This document shows positions 1 through 12,300 of a DNA stretch of 64,000 bases, one piece after another. Source of the stretch: Lingula anatina (Eukaryota; Brachiopoda; Lingulata; Lingulida; Lingulidae); assembly GCF_001039355.2 (NCBI RefSeq), contig NW_019775447.1, positions 704,722-768,721 on the forward strand. Direction: 5' to 3'. Position numbers and translations under genes: made by a program. The notes beneath the pieces were generated by a model. That model saw only the letters and a program-made list of their open reading frames with translations, was not told where the DNA came from and ran no database searches. Every line of letters starts with the position of its first letter. Position 1 is the first letter of the stretch.

Positions 1-694
1 CGTAAAAATGCCTAAACTTGCAACGTAATACAGATTCTGTTTACACAAAATGTATCAGAAGATCAAAATGAAAAAGTAAATAACTAAATAAAAAGATAAA
101 TATAGATAAATACAAATATGTGTGAGTGATAGCTTTATATTAGTTATAAGCGTGCGTCACCAGCTGCTTAGATTGGCTGGACGCTGAGATGCGCAGATCA
201 GAAGCGGGGAAGTGGAGATAATTATTTTACTTGGTGAATTGACCCTTAATATGGCATAAAAACTGTTTTGAGCAGATATATTGAGGCACTCTATTTGAGA
301 AATGAATGAGTTAATTTTTGACACCTGTACCTCTTTTCTGTCGGGTCGAATAGCTGCTTGTGACGTCACGTACTGTCCTGTCATATTAACACTTTTGTCC
401 ATCTACATTTTGCACATTTTGACAGTCATTCATCAAATCCAACTGTAGGGATTTTTACAATTGCGCCACACAAGTGTCTTTGTGGGGGTTTATTTTGACA
501 GACAGGTAAATGTAAAATACTTTACATATCAATATCTACTTCCTACTAGTATATACACAATATCAGACTTAGGTAATCTCATACCCTAGTCTCGTCCACC
601 CTTGCAAAGTTGCCCCTATTATATCTCACGTAGTACCCCAAACTCAGATATCTTCCCTGATACGCGCTGATGACGACAGGTGAGCCGCAAGTCA

Positions 695-816
695 GGTAAG
701 GGCACCCTGAGCTTCAGAGCTAACTTGACACTAACCTTTTCACTGTAGCCTATTCTCCATCGTGTCAAGTAAAAGGTTAGTGTCAAGTTAGCTCTGAAGC
801 TCAGGGTGGGTAAGGG
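695..816. mobile_element. 106-bp foldback MITE with 8-bp target duplication
   Basis: Two perfect 38-nt inverted arms (703-740 and 771-808) flank a 30-nt loop. Immediately outside them lies an exact 8-bp direct repeat, GGTAAGGG, at 695-702 and 809-816. The arms begin CACCCTGAGCTTCAGAGC. An 8-bp target duplication is typical of the hAT and P superfamilies, so this is best read as a non-autonomous element of one of these. The absence of any mismatch between the arms suggests recent insertion. It codes for nothing. Confidence 0.88.
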
Positions 817-1006
817 GTATGCAGACCCAATTTCTCAATTAGATTAAATAAAGATAAAGTCTGTTTATACAGAAATATGTGGAAATACAATAAAAGTAGT
901 AAAAATTGTGAAAATAAACATAAGTATATTCTTAGCATGATAATACGGTATAACGTTCAAGGACAATGGGAGATATTCATCCTGATATTACTCTTTTCAA
1001 TTTTAA

Positions 1007-1037
<31 letters not shown>

Positions 1038-1038
1038 T
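1007..1038. repeat. (AG)n microsatellite
   Basis: About 32 bases of alternating A and G with one interruption (GGG). Confidence 0.9.
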
Positions 1039-1753
1039 TGAAATCATGATGAAAGGAATCTGTACAAAGATTTTTTTGCCGAGCGAAACGAGGCAAACAA
1101 GGTCTACAGGTACTAGACGAGCATAATTTTTCTGTAATATGTTGGATTCAGGGATGGAAACTGCTTACTTTGGTCTCTTTTCGCTGGTTATATTGCTTTT
1201 TGTTTTGTTTGTTTGTTTGTTGGTCGGTTGGTTTTCATTGGGGGTTGGGGGTAGGTGGAGGGGGTAGAAGGGAATACCCCCAAAGCTAAGTGGGGTGAGG
1301 TACGGTACGTGGCCACTGTGCCCTTTCTCTGGATCAGACACTGTAATGAATAGGTAGATTGTTGTTTAAAACGCTATACAACCGTATCTTTACGACTGAA
1401 GGCTGTCTAGATAATATATCTATGCTTCTAAATGAAGGCTATATTCAAACCGCATACAATCTGTTGTAGGGCGACAGCGGCGCTATTTGTCGGTTTCCAG
1501 GGCAATGGTTTGTGCACGCTCCCTACGTTATCGGCGTTCACTCACTCATCTAATCATGCTCTCTATCATGCAGTCTAGAAGCGTGGTACGTTCTGATGAT
1601 TGGTTTGACATAATCAGTTTAATTGGTTGGGATGATTATATATCGGGGATTGGAGAGACTGGTCGAAATTTGGGCAGATATTGTTATGTGATCGAAGTCA
1701 TCAGTCGCGTGGAAAGATAATGAGGTAACCTACATCAGTAACTTTAGTCATGC

Positions 1754-1787
<34 letters not shown>
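1754..1787. repeat. (GA)n microsatellite
   Basis: About 34 bases of uninterrupted GA dinucleotide. Confidence 0.9.
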
Positions 1788-1790
<3 letters not shown>

Positions 1791-2755
1791 TACCAGGTAG
1801 CATAAAACCATGATAAAAACCCATCGTCCTTGCACTCTCTTTAACGTCATGGTTCCTAATCGAAAGTTTTAACATCGTGTTTGATACGATATGGCCCTTG
1901 CTTTCGAATAGAACAACTGAACAAAAATAATGCACTTACTCAATCACGCCCCGACAAATTTTGTGTACACGAACTGTATCTCAAACATCATGTCAAATAA
2001 GTAAGTTATTGCCAGTCATATTAGAGGGTTTTCCTAATAGTTCAAGACCTTTAGGTGATCATTTATAGAAGACAAGGCGCTTTCGGTGCTTTTCTTACGA
2101 TTAATATACATATATAAATGTTTATGTTTTGGGTGGACCAATGTATTGGGAATTGATAAGACAGTAATATATAACCCTTATGAGTAATACATTTAATATT
2201 TAACAATAAACCAATAAGTCTATCTACAATTTGTCACGCCGAGATAATTTGAGGTGTTTATTGGAAATTAAATAGATAATCTTCTATCTGAAACTTACAA
2301 GTTTAAACAAATCTTGACCAATACGATTAAATCTGCCTCGCGGCAGGCACGCGCCTTAGTTAAAGTTTAACTGATTTATTAACTTATACCGTCGAAGTGT
2401 CCCATCTGCTGTATCAACTGGGTTAACCGATGAGGTACTTTTAATGTATTTTCGGCTTTATAGTGGATTAATATAGACTCTAATTATCTTTGAAAAGTCA
2501 AGTGATAAGCTTATTAAAACTTCTCTTGTTCACCGCTTGGTAATGTGTGTGTAGATGCATGTTTACAAGCATGCGTACGTTCATGTAGGCGTAGGCTATA
2601 TGTTCTCAAAGCTACAGTAGGCCTACATATACTGGAGGCCCAGATCTGCGCAGTTTTCATATTGATAACTTGCGCAAGAAAAACGAATAAATGTAGGCCT
2701 AAAGGGATTTAGATTAAAATGTTCTTTATTTCAACACACAACAATAATAATAAAC

Positions 2756-2977
2756 ATGATGATGATGATGATGATGATGAGAAATAGGGGAATGTTTTTT
2801 TTTTTTGTTTTTTTTTTTTTTTTTTTTTTTGGGGGGGGGGGGGGGGNNNNNNNNNNNNNNNNNNNNNNNNNNNNNNNNNNNNNNNNNNNNNNNNNNNNNN
2901 NNNNNNNNNNNNNNNNNNNNNNNNNNNNNNNNNNNNNNNNNNNNNNNNNNNNNNNNNNNNNNNNNNAGGGGGGGGGG
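2756..2977. other. GAT array, poly-T/poly-G and 120-N assembly gap
   Basis: A (GAT)n tract at 2756-2780 is followed by a long T run, a G run, unknown bases at 2847-2966, and a further G run. The homopolymers on both sides suggest that the gap was caused by low-complexity sequence. Open frames across it are artefacts. Confidence 0.9.
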
Positions 2978-3543
2978 GATCACCGATGTTCACAAGCACC
3001 AAGACGCATACAACCCACTTTTTAAGTCCCAACGATACATAAGCTATTTACCAACAAACGTGGTAAGGCCAGTTGCGTTTGCAGTAGATTCTCCTGAAAT
3101 GACCTCGTAGGAATGTTTTGTTGGCAAAATGGGGGGGGGGGGAATTTGTTAAGTGGTCGTCCAATAAAATTTCACTTATTAGCCTCTCTGCAAATATGAT
3201 ATAGCACTGCCATGGATATTTCATTCTATCCACACAGGATCCCAACTGTACCCTCATAGATCTACCAACGTTAGCAAAGATCTACCTGTAGCCAGCATTT
3301 CGGTAGACTATGTCGCAAATGACTATTGCGACATCAAAATAGTAGGTTTGAAACGCTCTATCATTTCACAATATTAGCGTTTGCCCTGAGAACGAGGCTC
3401 CAAAGAATGGTGGTGCTTGTTGTGAAGTGGGTACTTGATAAATACAAGAAGATGTTTTACTTCAAGCCTGAATGTTCTATCACCTTGGTTTTACGGTTTA
3501 GCACTTAAAACCCAAAACAGATATTAAGCTTGCTTTGTAGAAA

Positions 3544-6037
3544 ATGAGATTCAATGAGAAGGAGCTGCGCTATGTCTCGAGGAAGATATCAGCAGATCGC
3601 GAAGGTCGATTGGCCCACAAACCACCTAGGGAAAATGGTAATTCAGTAAATGAGATCTATAATTTTAATTCTCAATTTTGGATTTTTGTATATTTCTCTT
3701 AATATTTCTCTCAATACTAAATTGTGTTCTTTGCGTTCCCTATGGTAAATGCACTTGAGGGGCTTTGTTTCACTTCTTGTGCAGAATGACACCAGAAAAA
3801 TTTATGCATGTTGTAAAGTATCGGTTTATTGAAAAATGAAAAATTATTGCCCGTGACCTGAACATCTACAATTCCTCTGTAATATTTACTTAATACAGGT
3901 TACAAAGAAAGATGGTTCAAGTTGATGAACAATTTGCTGTTTTACTACAGAACGGACCATGGGGTCATGTCAGAAACTGAGGAAAGTATCAGTTACAATG
4001 GCGAGTTAAAAAAATACTTTAACAAGTGTATCTAGCATTTTAGGGCCTTTTTTTATTTTGATCCCCCACCTAATCCCCACCAAATGCTTCATCCAACATC
4101 TCATGTCTGTTTATATTTCCAAGCTTTCATTAAAAGAATGTTCTTTCAAAAATGTTATTTTAAAACTGAGAGCTCACCTCATACCTCCTCTTGTTCCCTC
4201 CTTGCATAAGCGGAGTAATGTGTATAAATGTATGATTAAATACTGCTTTAAAGGATATTTTCTAATTTCTATTAAAATTCAAGTTTGTGGTTTGTAATAT
4301 GTGTATTAACATCATGTTATATAGCAATACTTTTTGTTTGTAGGCATGTGGTATTTTAGTTCTTGAAAAATGCAGGACACAGATTGAAGTGGATGGAAAC
4401 AGTCTGTTTGTGTTCTCAATTGGTTAGTACAATGTTATGTTCAGTTGCTTCTTTACATTATTGCAGTCATACCCGAGTCTTACATACATCCATTTATTTT
4501 GGTGCCCATGTCTTAGATTACCCATTCCCACCCTCATTTTGCCTGATCATGCAAGAAGGTAAACATCAAACTGCATATTGACACACATGGCTGAAGGCTT
4601 TTTTTTTATCTCTCAGTGTTTGAAGATGACAGAGACAAGAAGCATATGTTCAGTGGCCAAAATGAGAATCAAATCAGGGAATGGATGGATGCCATCAATA
4701 GAGCAAGGTGGATAAAGAGAAATGTCCTTTGTTTTTATACACCATTATTTTTATTATCATGGATTGCAGTGGTTAAATGATTAACATATAAATAATCATG
4801 AATTGCAATTTAAAATAATAATTTGGGAATGCTGAAGATTACATAATTTAGAAAACATTTACTTGGTTTTATGTGGCTAATAAGCATTCCTTTTCCTTAA
4901 CAAGTTTTGATCATCTGCGCTCCAAAATCCAAGTTTTGAGGTCTCAAATAGCACAGAGGAGAGGCAAGGTGGGATATACATGTAGTTGTTTGCAAAGATA
5001 CCAGTATAAGAGATTATCTTTTTTTCCTGTATAGAGTTAAGAATGTAATTTTTTTTCAGAGAGAACATTTGTGATGTAGGATTGCTGTCCGTTTAAATTT
5101 GTATCTCCTCAGTTCATTATTTCCTCATTGCTTTAGGGTCCAGCATTAGCTTTGAGTGAGCAGCAAGTCAGACCAAGCATGCAGGAGACAAAAGAACATC
5201 ACAGAATAAGACAAGACAAGCATTTCAGTTTGTTCTTCCCTTCAGAAATTGGAAGGAAAGGTAGTTGCATGTTAAGGTCCAATGGCTCTTTTAAACATTT
5301 CTTACTGAATAAATCAGTACTGTGTTCAGAGTAGCCTTTTCATTGAATTATGTAACATGTTCTTTGTGAATAGGGGAATTATATGAACCCTTTTTTGTTT
5401 TTAGATATAGGGGAGGCACTCCTTGTTGACTTATGACCATAAAGGAATGGGATCCATACCATAATGCCACCCAATAGCAGGGCAGAGTGACAGTAAAGAG
5501 CTGTTGTCTTTGGTAACACGACTGTAACAATTTTGAAATATCCGTGTACCGTTTCTTTGAATTCATCCCGAGTAGAATTACTTGGATCTCAAGGTGTTGC
5601 AGTGGATCAAAAAAATTATAAAATAAAATTAATGATAATAACAATAACAGTTAATAAATGTATACTATTTATTGAACAAAAACATTTTCTATTATACACA
5701 GATACCTTTTAAAATGTTTATAAATTTGCCACTGGTGTAATAAAACATTTACAGTTAAAGACTTAAGCATTAATTTAATATCTCTAGATGCTCAAGATCA
5801 CAGACAATGTAGTCTTTCCATAACTAAATTGATAATGGTCTCTTTTCAATCAATTCTACCATGGAAATAATCTTGTATGCAAATTACTAACCTGGTAGGT
5901 AAATTGCATGGTTGAAATGTGACAATCAGAACATAAAATATAAATTTTACATTGCTAACTTTATATTTTTTACAGCAAGCAGAAAGTCCAACTTACTTTG
6001 GGTCTCCAGTAAGTCTTCTTCACATTATATACAATAG
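3544..6037 (+). CDS. PLEKHJ1: Pleckstrin homology domain family J member 1
   Basis: Seven exons read as 3544-3637, 3899-3985, 4344-4422, 4617-4707, 4905-4968, 5137-5260 and 5976-6037, all with GT-AG borders. The product starts MRFNEKELRYVSRK, which fits the PLEKHJ1 N-terminus. It continues with PH-domain strands YKERWFKLMNNLLFYYRTD, then CGILVLEKC, then the closing helix around REWMDAINRAS with its conserved Trp. PLEKHJ1 is a small PH protein presumed to bind phosphoinositide membranes, and its role is poorly known. The exons total 601 nt. Exon 2 ends with one base more than the frame of exon 3 (GCA TGT GGT) allows, so there is a one-base error, a true lesion, or a splice site I misread. The tail after the PH domain (about 200 codons in total) is less conserved. 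The stop lies 282 bp from the convergent YTHDC1 stop. Confidence 0.85.
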
Positions 6038-6319
6038 AATATTCACATTTCAATGTCAGAGTGTACAAAATGAATCTTCTTTTTACAAAACAAACGGGCA
6101 TTTTGTTGTTTCTCACAATTTAGTTAAGCACTGGTCTTCTTGAAGTTCAAGTTCACTGCATTACAACATGATCACTGGCAGTAAGTACCTACTAGCTTGG
6201 TATCTAATGGAGTAACTACATGTATCAATGATCATTATAGTTCAGTACAGTCGGCTGAATGGTCCTTCAGTCTGTTCTCCTGAAAATATATTGTCTCAGT
6301 ATGAAGCTACATGCTGTTC

Positions 6320-9300
6320 TCATCTTCTGCTGTCCCGATGACGCCTCTCCCGACTGCTTCCCCTATGCGTACGTCGCAAGAAGTCGTCAACTTCTCTATC
6401 ATACTGAAATAAAGGTAACATTTAAAATGTAAATCATAAAAGCAAAAAATTATACTCCATTAAAGAACATAAATTATAACATTAATAAATACTAAGAGGT
6501 GCCAACCAACAGAAAGTTTGGTCCATACCAGAATGTTTAAATGCAATCTAAGTGAAAAAAAACTTGTATCTAACTTATTTCTCTCAAACGAAACATTCCT
6601 GGTCTTTTGTTCCCATTTAAGTATAAAATACCAGTTTGGAAGTATAAACTTCCAAAATGGTATTGTCTACCTACCCTCTTTTCATTGCTCCTCCTGCTGC
6701 TAGAAGGGAGGCCATATTCTGAGGGTGGAGCGTATGTATCTCGCCTGTCATAAGGATGGTGGTATGGAGGCATGTGTTCTCCATATGGCATGGGCTGCAA
6801 CAGGACAGAACATTTCTTTACACTGAGAAGTTTCCAACAACATTAAACAATTAACCATACTTCAAAGCTTATTTTGTTCAGTCCACAGCAAAATATACAA
6901 ACACAATTTAAGTTCTACTTCAGTCATTATTCAAATAAGGTCTTTCCAGTTCTCACGTTCAGAAGTTTGTGACTGGGACAGGCAGGTTTTCACCCATGTA
7001 ACTAACCTTTCATAAAAATTGACAGAAAACTAAGGAGATGACAGGACAAAATTCCAAAGACCTTGATACTTGTCAAACCTAATGTTGGTTTCATCGAGAT
7101 GTAATTTGTAACAAACTGTAGAAGTTGGCCAGATAAGACTATCCACAGAGAGACACAGATAAATAGACCCACAAAAAAATCTAGTCTACTTCCTTAACAT
7201 CATTGTGTATGCACATTACTTACAGCTGGTATCCACTGTCCTGTCATTGGTGGCATGGGAGGGGCTCGGTGCTGGAATTCACGCATGTAGTCATGGTATG
7301 ACTGGAAACGATACAGAATGCCATGAACCATGACAGGTCTCGCATATATTCTTGTTGCCATCTTTTTTTTTAAACATATTTATTAGTTCATGTGAATTAT
7401 ATAAAAGTATGTAGATATGAAGATGGCAAATCGCTTTGAGCATTATATGCTCATTTTAAGAGAACCTAAAAATATAACCAATTAACTAATAAATATCTAT
7501 TGATGAATGAGAAAAGAAAAGAAAAGAAAAATGTTTTGTAATGATAAATACTGAAAGAGAAATTTAAAAATTAGTTCATTACAAGGGAGGCAGGAGGGCT
7601 TGGTACATCAGAGGACAGCTGAGGAGTAGGCAAGGATCAACAAACTCAGAACTACATTGTAGTACATTGTACACAGACTTAGCACTACACTGTAGCCCCT
7701 CGTCTGCCATCCTTTTAAGAGGAAAACTGTTGTGATGCAGGATATTTCTTCTCATTTCGTCCTTTCTATTTACATCAATTCACTCCAAAATACTATGACC
7801 AACATCAAGTCTTCATGCTTGCTAGTTAAAGTGTACAAATGCTGACTGCTTTTTTTCACAACGAAAACCATTTTGATTGGAAATCTGTATCTGAATTGTT
7901 TTACTCAAGTTAATTTTTACTTGTATACATTCATATTTTGATGACTAATGACTCACCCCATTGATAAAAGTCTCTTTACGGACTCCAGCATAAGTCCTTG
8001 GTGAAGGCCGGTCTCGTCTATATGCTGAAATAAATCCATATCAGACTGAACTAAAACGATTCAACATACCATTCTTTAAAAAAGCTATTTCTCTCTTCCC
8101 TTCTTTCATAAGTTTGGGAAGTTATGTATTATAGAAAAGATCATTCACACACACGCACACAAAAAAACAACAAACTTTTAAGCACCTTAAAAAGATTATT
8201 TTAAAATAAAGAACTTCCTTTATTCCAACATACATATACAGGCTTTTTGAGGCCAGAAAACAACATACCGTCTCTACCTGGATCTCTTCCCATATCCAAT
8301 CTACCCCTTTTAGGTCTTGGTTCATATTCATAAGATTCTCGCCTGCTGGGGCGACGCCTACCAGAAATAAAAGTTCAGGCATAATTATCACATGCAACTG
8401 AAAATGTTTTTACTATACATGTATTGTAAAAAATACCACAACACATGGGCATCAGTTTTTTCCTTGCTGTATCAAAACCTGAAAATTCAATAATATATAA
8501 TTGTCAAAAAGAAAATACCACTCTATACATAAGAACATGAGTGGTTCAATTCCTTACCTTTTCAAATTCACTACTTTATGAAGTAGTAAACACCACTTTC
8601 AGATTTTAGAACATTTGCCAAATGGCTAAGCAATTGAAATAGCTTGTTTGGCTTTGACAGTCCACACATTGCAGCTTTGTTTCATACATCCATGGACATA
8701 ACTTTCATAAAAAAATTGGGGTATGTTCAACATGCCCCACAAGTCATAAAAATTTAATTGATTATAAAGGACAAGTTATATAATGATAAAAACCAAGGGT
8801 TTAAAATGGAACAAAACAATAAGGTATACCAATAAATTGTCCAAAATGTTATTTACGATAATAATGATTTGTACAGTATTCTTTCTCTCAAAAATCACTT
8901 CAAGGATGTTTTAAACAGCATTTCAATCATTCCAAAATAAAATGGATTTTGTCCTAATTTTGTCCTAAACATCAAAAGTGTAGCAAGTTGTTAATTTCAA
9001 AATTGGTATTAGTATGGAAATACTGTCAACTGCCAAAAAAGCTATAGCTCTGATGTTCAGCTTTTTCCATTACAAAGCATATTTTGTTAGACAAAACAAG
9101 AGATATATTAACATACCCCTGATTGTTTAAAGTCCAATACTGCATTCAGGAAAGTCCTGCATTTTGAAGGGACATGATCAACTAGTCCTTTGTGATTACA
9201 AATAGTCCTTAACATTTGAATATTTCTGCATTTGCTTCTTTTTATTTGAGCATTTAGTCCACGACTATCTTGTTTTCTTGGCGGAGTAAACAGCTGAAGG

Positions 9301-12300
9301 TCCTTACCCCGCCAAGATCTAACAAGCTCTATTTGGTATCATGATGCTTCCAAGTAGTAAAGTTTATTTATTATGTATGAAATGTAGTCCATTAGGACAA
9401 AATGCAGTCCATTTTCTCATTTCACACTGGATAAGCAATATGATACAAAACATAAGTGTCCTTTAACAGTCTTACTGCACATGTTATCTATGTCCCCCTT
9501 GTCTTGAGGTTTTGGCCACCACCAATACAGAAAAGCAAGAAACAAAAAGTCCACTACATCTGAATGAACTATGTGTGTGTGTGCATGCAGCAATAAACCG
9601 CCCTCAGAGCTACTGAAGAAAGAGTCCTTCAGTGTCTGTGTGTGGACTGGGGGCAAGTGTCTGCCGATATATGCTGCTGCTGTTGATGATGATACACACA
9701 CATGTAAACATGTGCAGAAACTCCTGGTTAAGAAGCACAGAAATTCCAAGTGGTTGGCTTCTGCATGTGACTGAAATCCACCTTGTTACCATCTGTGGCT
9801 GACTTGTGTTCTCTGGTTTCCAATGAACAGGACAGAAACTGGCCTCTTAGTTCAGCCAGCCAATTGCAACTCCAAAATTTACCTGTAAAGGAACTGTTTA
9901 CATGATGATGTCACCTGCACACAACAATCACAGTCCATGAAGATAACTTACCTGCCTTATCACACCTTGTGCATGAACCAAACACTGACTACACGTCAGT
10001 CTTATGCTGCCATCATTTTTTGGCAGAAGTGACAACATATTCCGTTGAATATGATGTATCTCAGAAGAAAAACCATTTATACAGGATGGTTTCTCAAGTA
10101 ACAAAATGGAGTGAAACAGAAATTGCTCCCAGTCTATAACAGTATTCATAACAAACTGTCCATATTTGAGATGAGAAATTAAGTCCAAATTTGAATGTCT
10201 CTAACCTAGGTGAAATTCCTCGTCTTGGAAAACTTTCTCTGGGTGGTGGTCTACTAAATTTTGCAGGTCCTTTGGCCTTAGCCTTCCTTGTGATAGCAGA
10301 AATATCTATAGCTTCATCAGCTGGAAACATCCTACACAGTGCTTCTCCACACCTTGGCTCCACAGGCTGTAAGTATAGCAAACATAAATTAAGTCATTTG
10401 TGGACATAAGCACAATAGGATTCCTGGGCAGTCACTGTCATACATCACACAGAACATGTAAAGGGAGTACATGTACAAATGGTGTACAATATCAATATAT
10501 CTTTGTTGCAGTAATCTGTGTTGCAGTAAACTTAGTATAAATAGTTTCAGAACACCCCATATAACACACTCTTCAACAGCAAAGCATGACTGTTACCTGT
10601 CCATCTCTCCCTATCTTGACTGGCTTATTGTCATTCCATGGGTTGAGGAGGTGGGCTGTCTTAGTAAATGGCAGGTCTCTCCTTGTAAAAGACAAAACAT
10701 ATCAGACTGTTACAACTTAATGAACAATAAGATGCATTGCATATAAATACATAATTATGATAAAATGTCAATTAATTGAAGAATCATACTGTCTACAATA
10801 TCCAATTTCCATCCTAGATTAATGATGTAAACTAAAAGAGTATACCTGGTCACCCAGTCCAACTTGAACACTCCACTAAGGGCCTTGGCACTTAACCCTG
10901 GAGGTAGCACCCAGCGGATTGGTGGATGATCTTTATCTGATTCACTTGCTACACGAGCATACCCTGCATCAAAAAATGAAAAACACGTTCCTGAATTTTT
11001 TTTTTTTAATAATATTGACTTATAAAATTTGAAGACATTTACATCTTTAAAATCATTGTAACACCGATAAACAAATAGAACCCCTCAAAACATGATAGCC
11101 ATAGAGGATACACGGCCTGAGGAGGAAGGGTTTCAAGTACTTTGGTTTGTTAAGAGTAAAGTGATCATTAACTTACCTTGAAATTTTCCACTTTCTCTTA
11201 CAGAGAAGATGAGAATTACGTTACGGCTTTCCTATAAAATAAAGAAGTTTTAAAAAAAGGGATGAAAAAACACCTCTTATATCATGCAGTACATTAATTA
11301 CACCACTTAGCTTACATCTTACTTTTACATATACAAATTTGGATTCCACAAAATTCAAAAATTAAATACATCCAATAATCCACTTACCCTGTAGGCTTTA
11401 TTGATCCTAAACTCATTTTGTGGAGGGGTAGACCATACACCCTTAGCTTTGGCAAGAGCAACATTCTCATGATTGTTGCTTTTAATAATGAAATAGGTTG
11501 CCTCTCTAAAGATGTGTCTTAACTTATGCTGATATTCTGGAAAAAAATGATTTCCTTCAAATATTAAAATGCCATTGATGAGAAGTATTTTTAGTTTTAC
11601 TGACATCAGCCTGGCCTATGGGTTATGCCATGTGCAACAAGTTACTTGTAAATTTTCTTAGGGTAAAACCCCTCATTTTCACCACTCAGGGTGGGAGTAA
11701 CCTTTACCCTAAATTTACTTCAAGTCATAACTTAAAACCCTTTAAGAAACAAGAATTAGTGAACTGAATAGATCACATGAAGTCTTAAATAAATAACAAA
11801 AAATGAAATAAACTTAAACATAATTCACCATCTTAAGCCAATTTCACAGTTAATAAGAAGTAACATACCTCTCCTTTCAGCTGATGATCTTCTCTCTCTG
11901 CTTGCTTTAAAACAGAACAGTTCGGAAATAAAAATTTAAACAAATTCATAAGCAGAACTATCAGTATTTAAAATCAATTCAAAATCAGCTACCTTAACAT
12001 TAGAAAAAATTGGTTATATTTATAGTTCTATTTTAATATGCCACTAACCCTATTTAAAAGCAACCTTGACCTTTGGTAAAAAGACAGTGCTGGGCAGGCT
12101 GTTCTGAGAACACTTACCTGACCGGCTTCTACTCCTACTGCCACTTCCTGAGCCACTCTTGCTCCGACTGCGACTTGGACGTTGGTTAGCTTCCCACTCA
12201 ATGGGAGATATGCTACGACTGGATCTTTTGTTCTGTCCCTGTTGGCCCGTTTCCTCGCCATCTGATTCTAAATAATAGAGCATGTAAAAACACCATGTAA

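Larger units (their letters stand above)
1..3543. other. Intergenic region upstream of PLEKHJ1
   Basis: I see no convincing coding exon here. The open frames are short, lack splice signals in keeping with coding, and resemble no family I know. The stretch holds a small foldback transposon (695-816), two GA arrays (1007-1038 and 1754-1787), a GAT array (2756-2780) and an N gap bordered by homopolymers. Confidence 0.6.

Noticed and set aside
695-816. Reading the 38-bp perfect hairpin as a microRNA precursor or terminator
   Set aside because: The exact 8-bp flanking duplication and mismatch-free arms fit a transposon better; perfect 38-bp stems are unusual for animal pre-miRNA.
2709-3110. Long open frames on both strands across the first N gap
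   Set aside because: They consist of homopolymer and unknown bases; no real coding signal.
5348-5644. 98-codon minus-strand frame at 5.4 kb
   Set aside because: It lies in a PLEKHJ1 intron with no splice or motif support.
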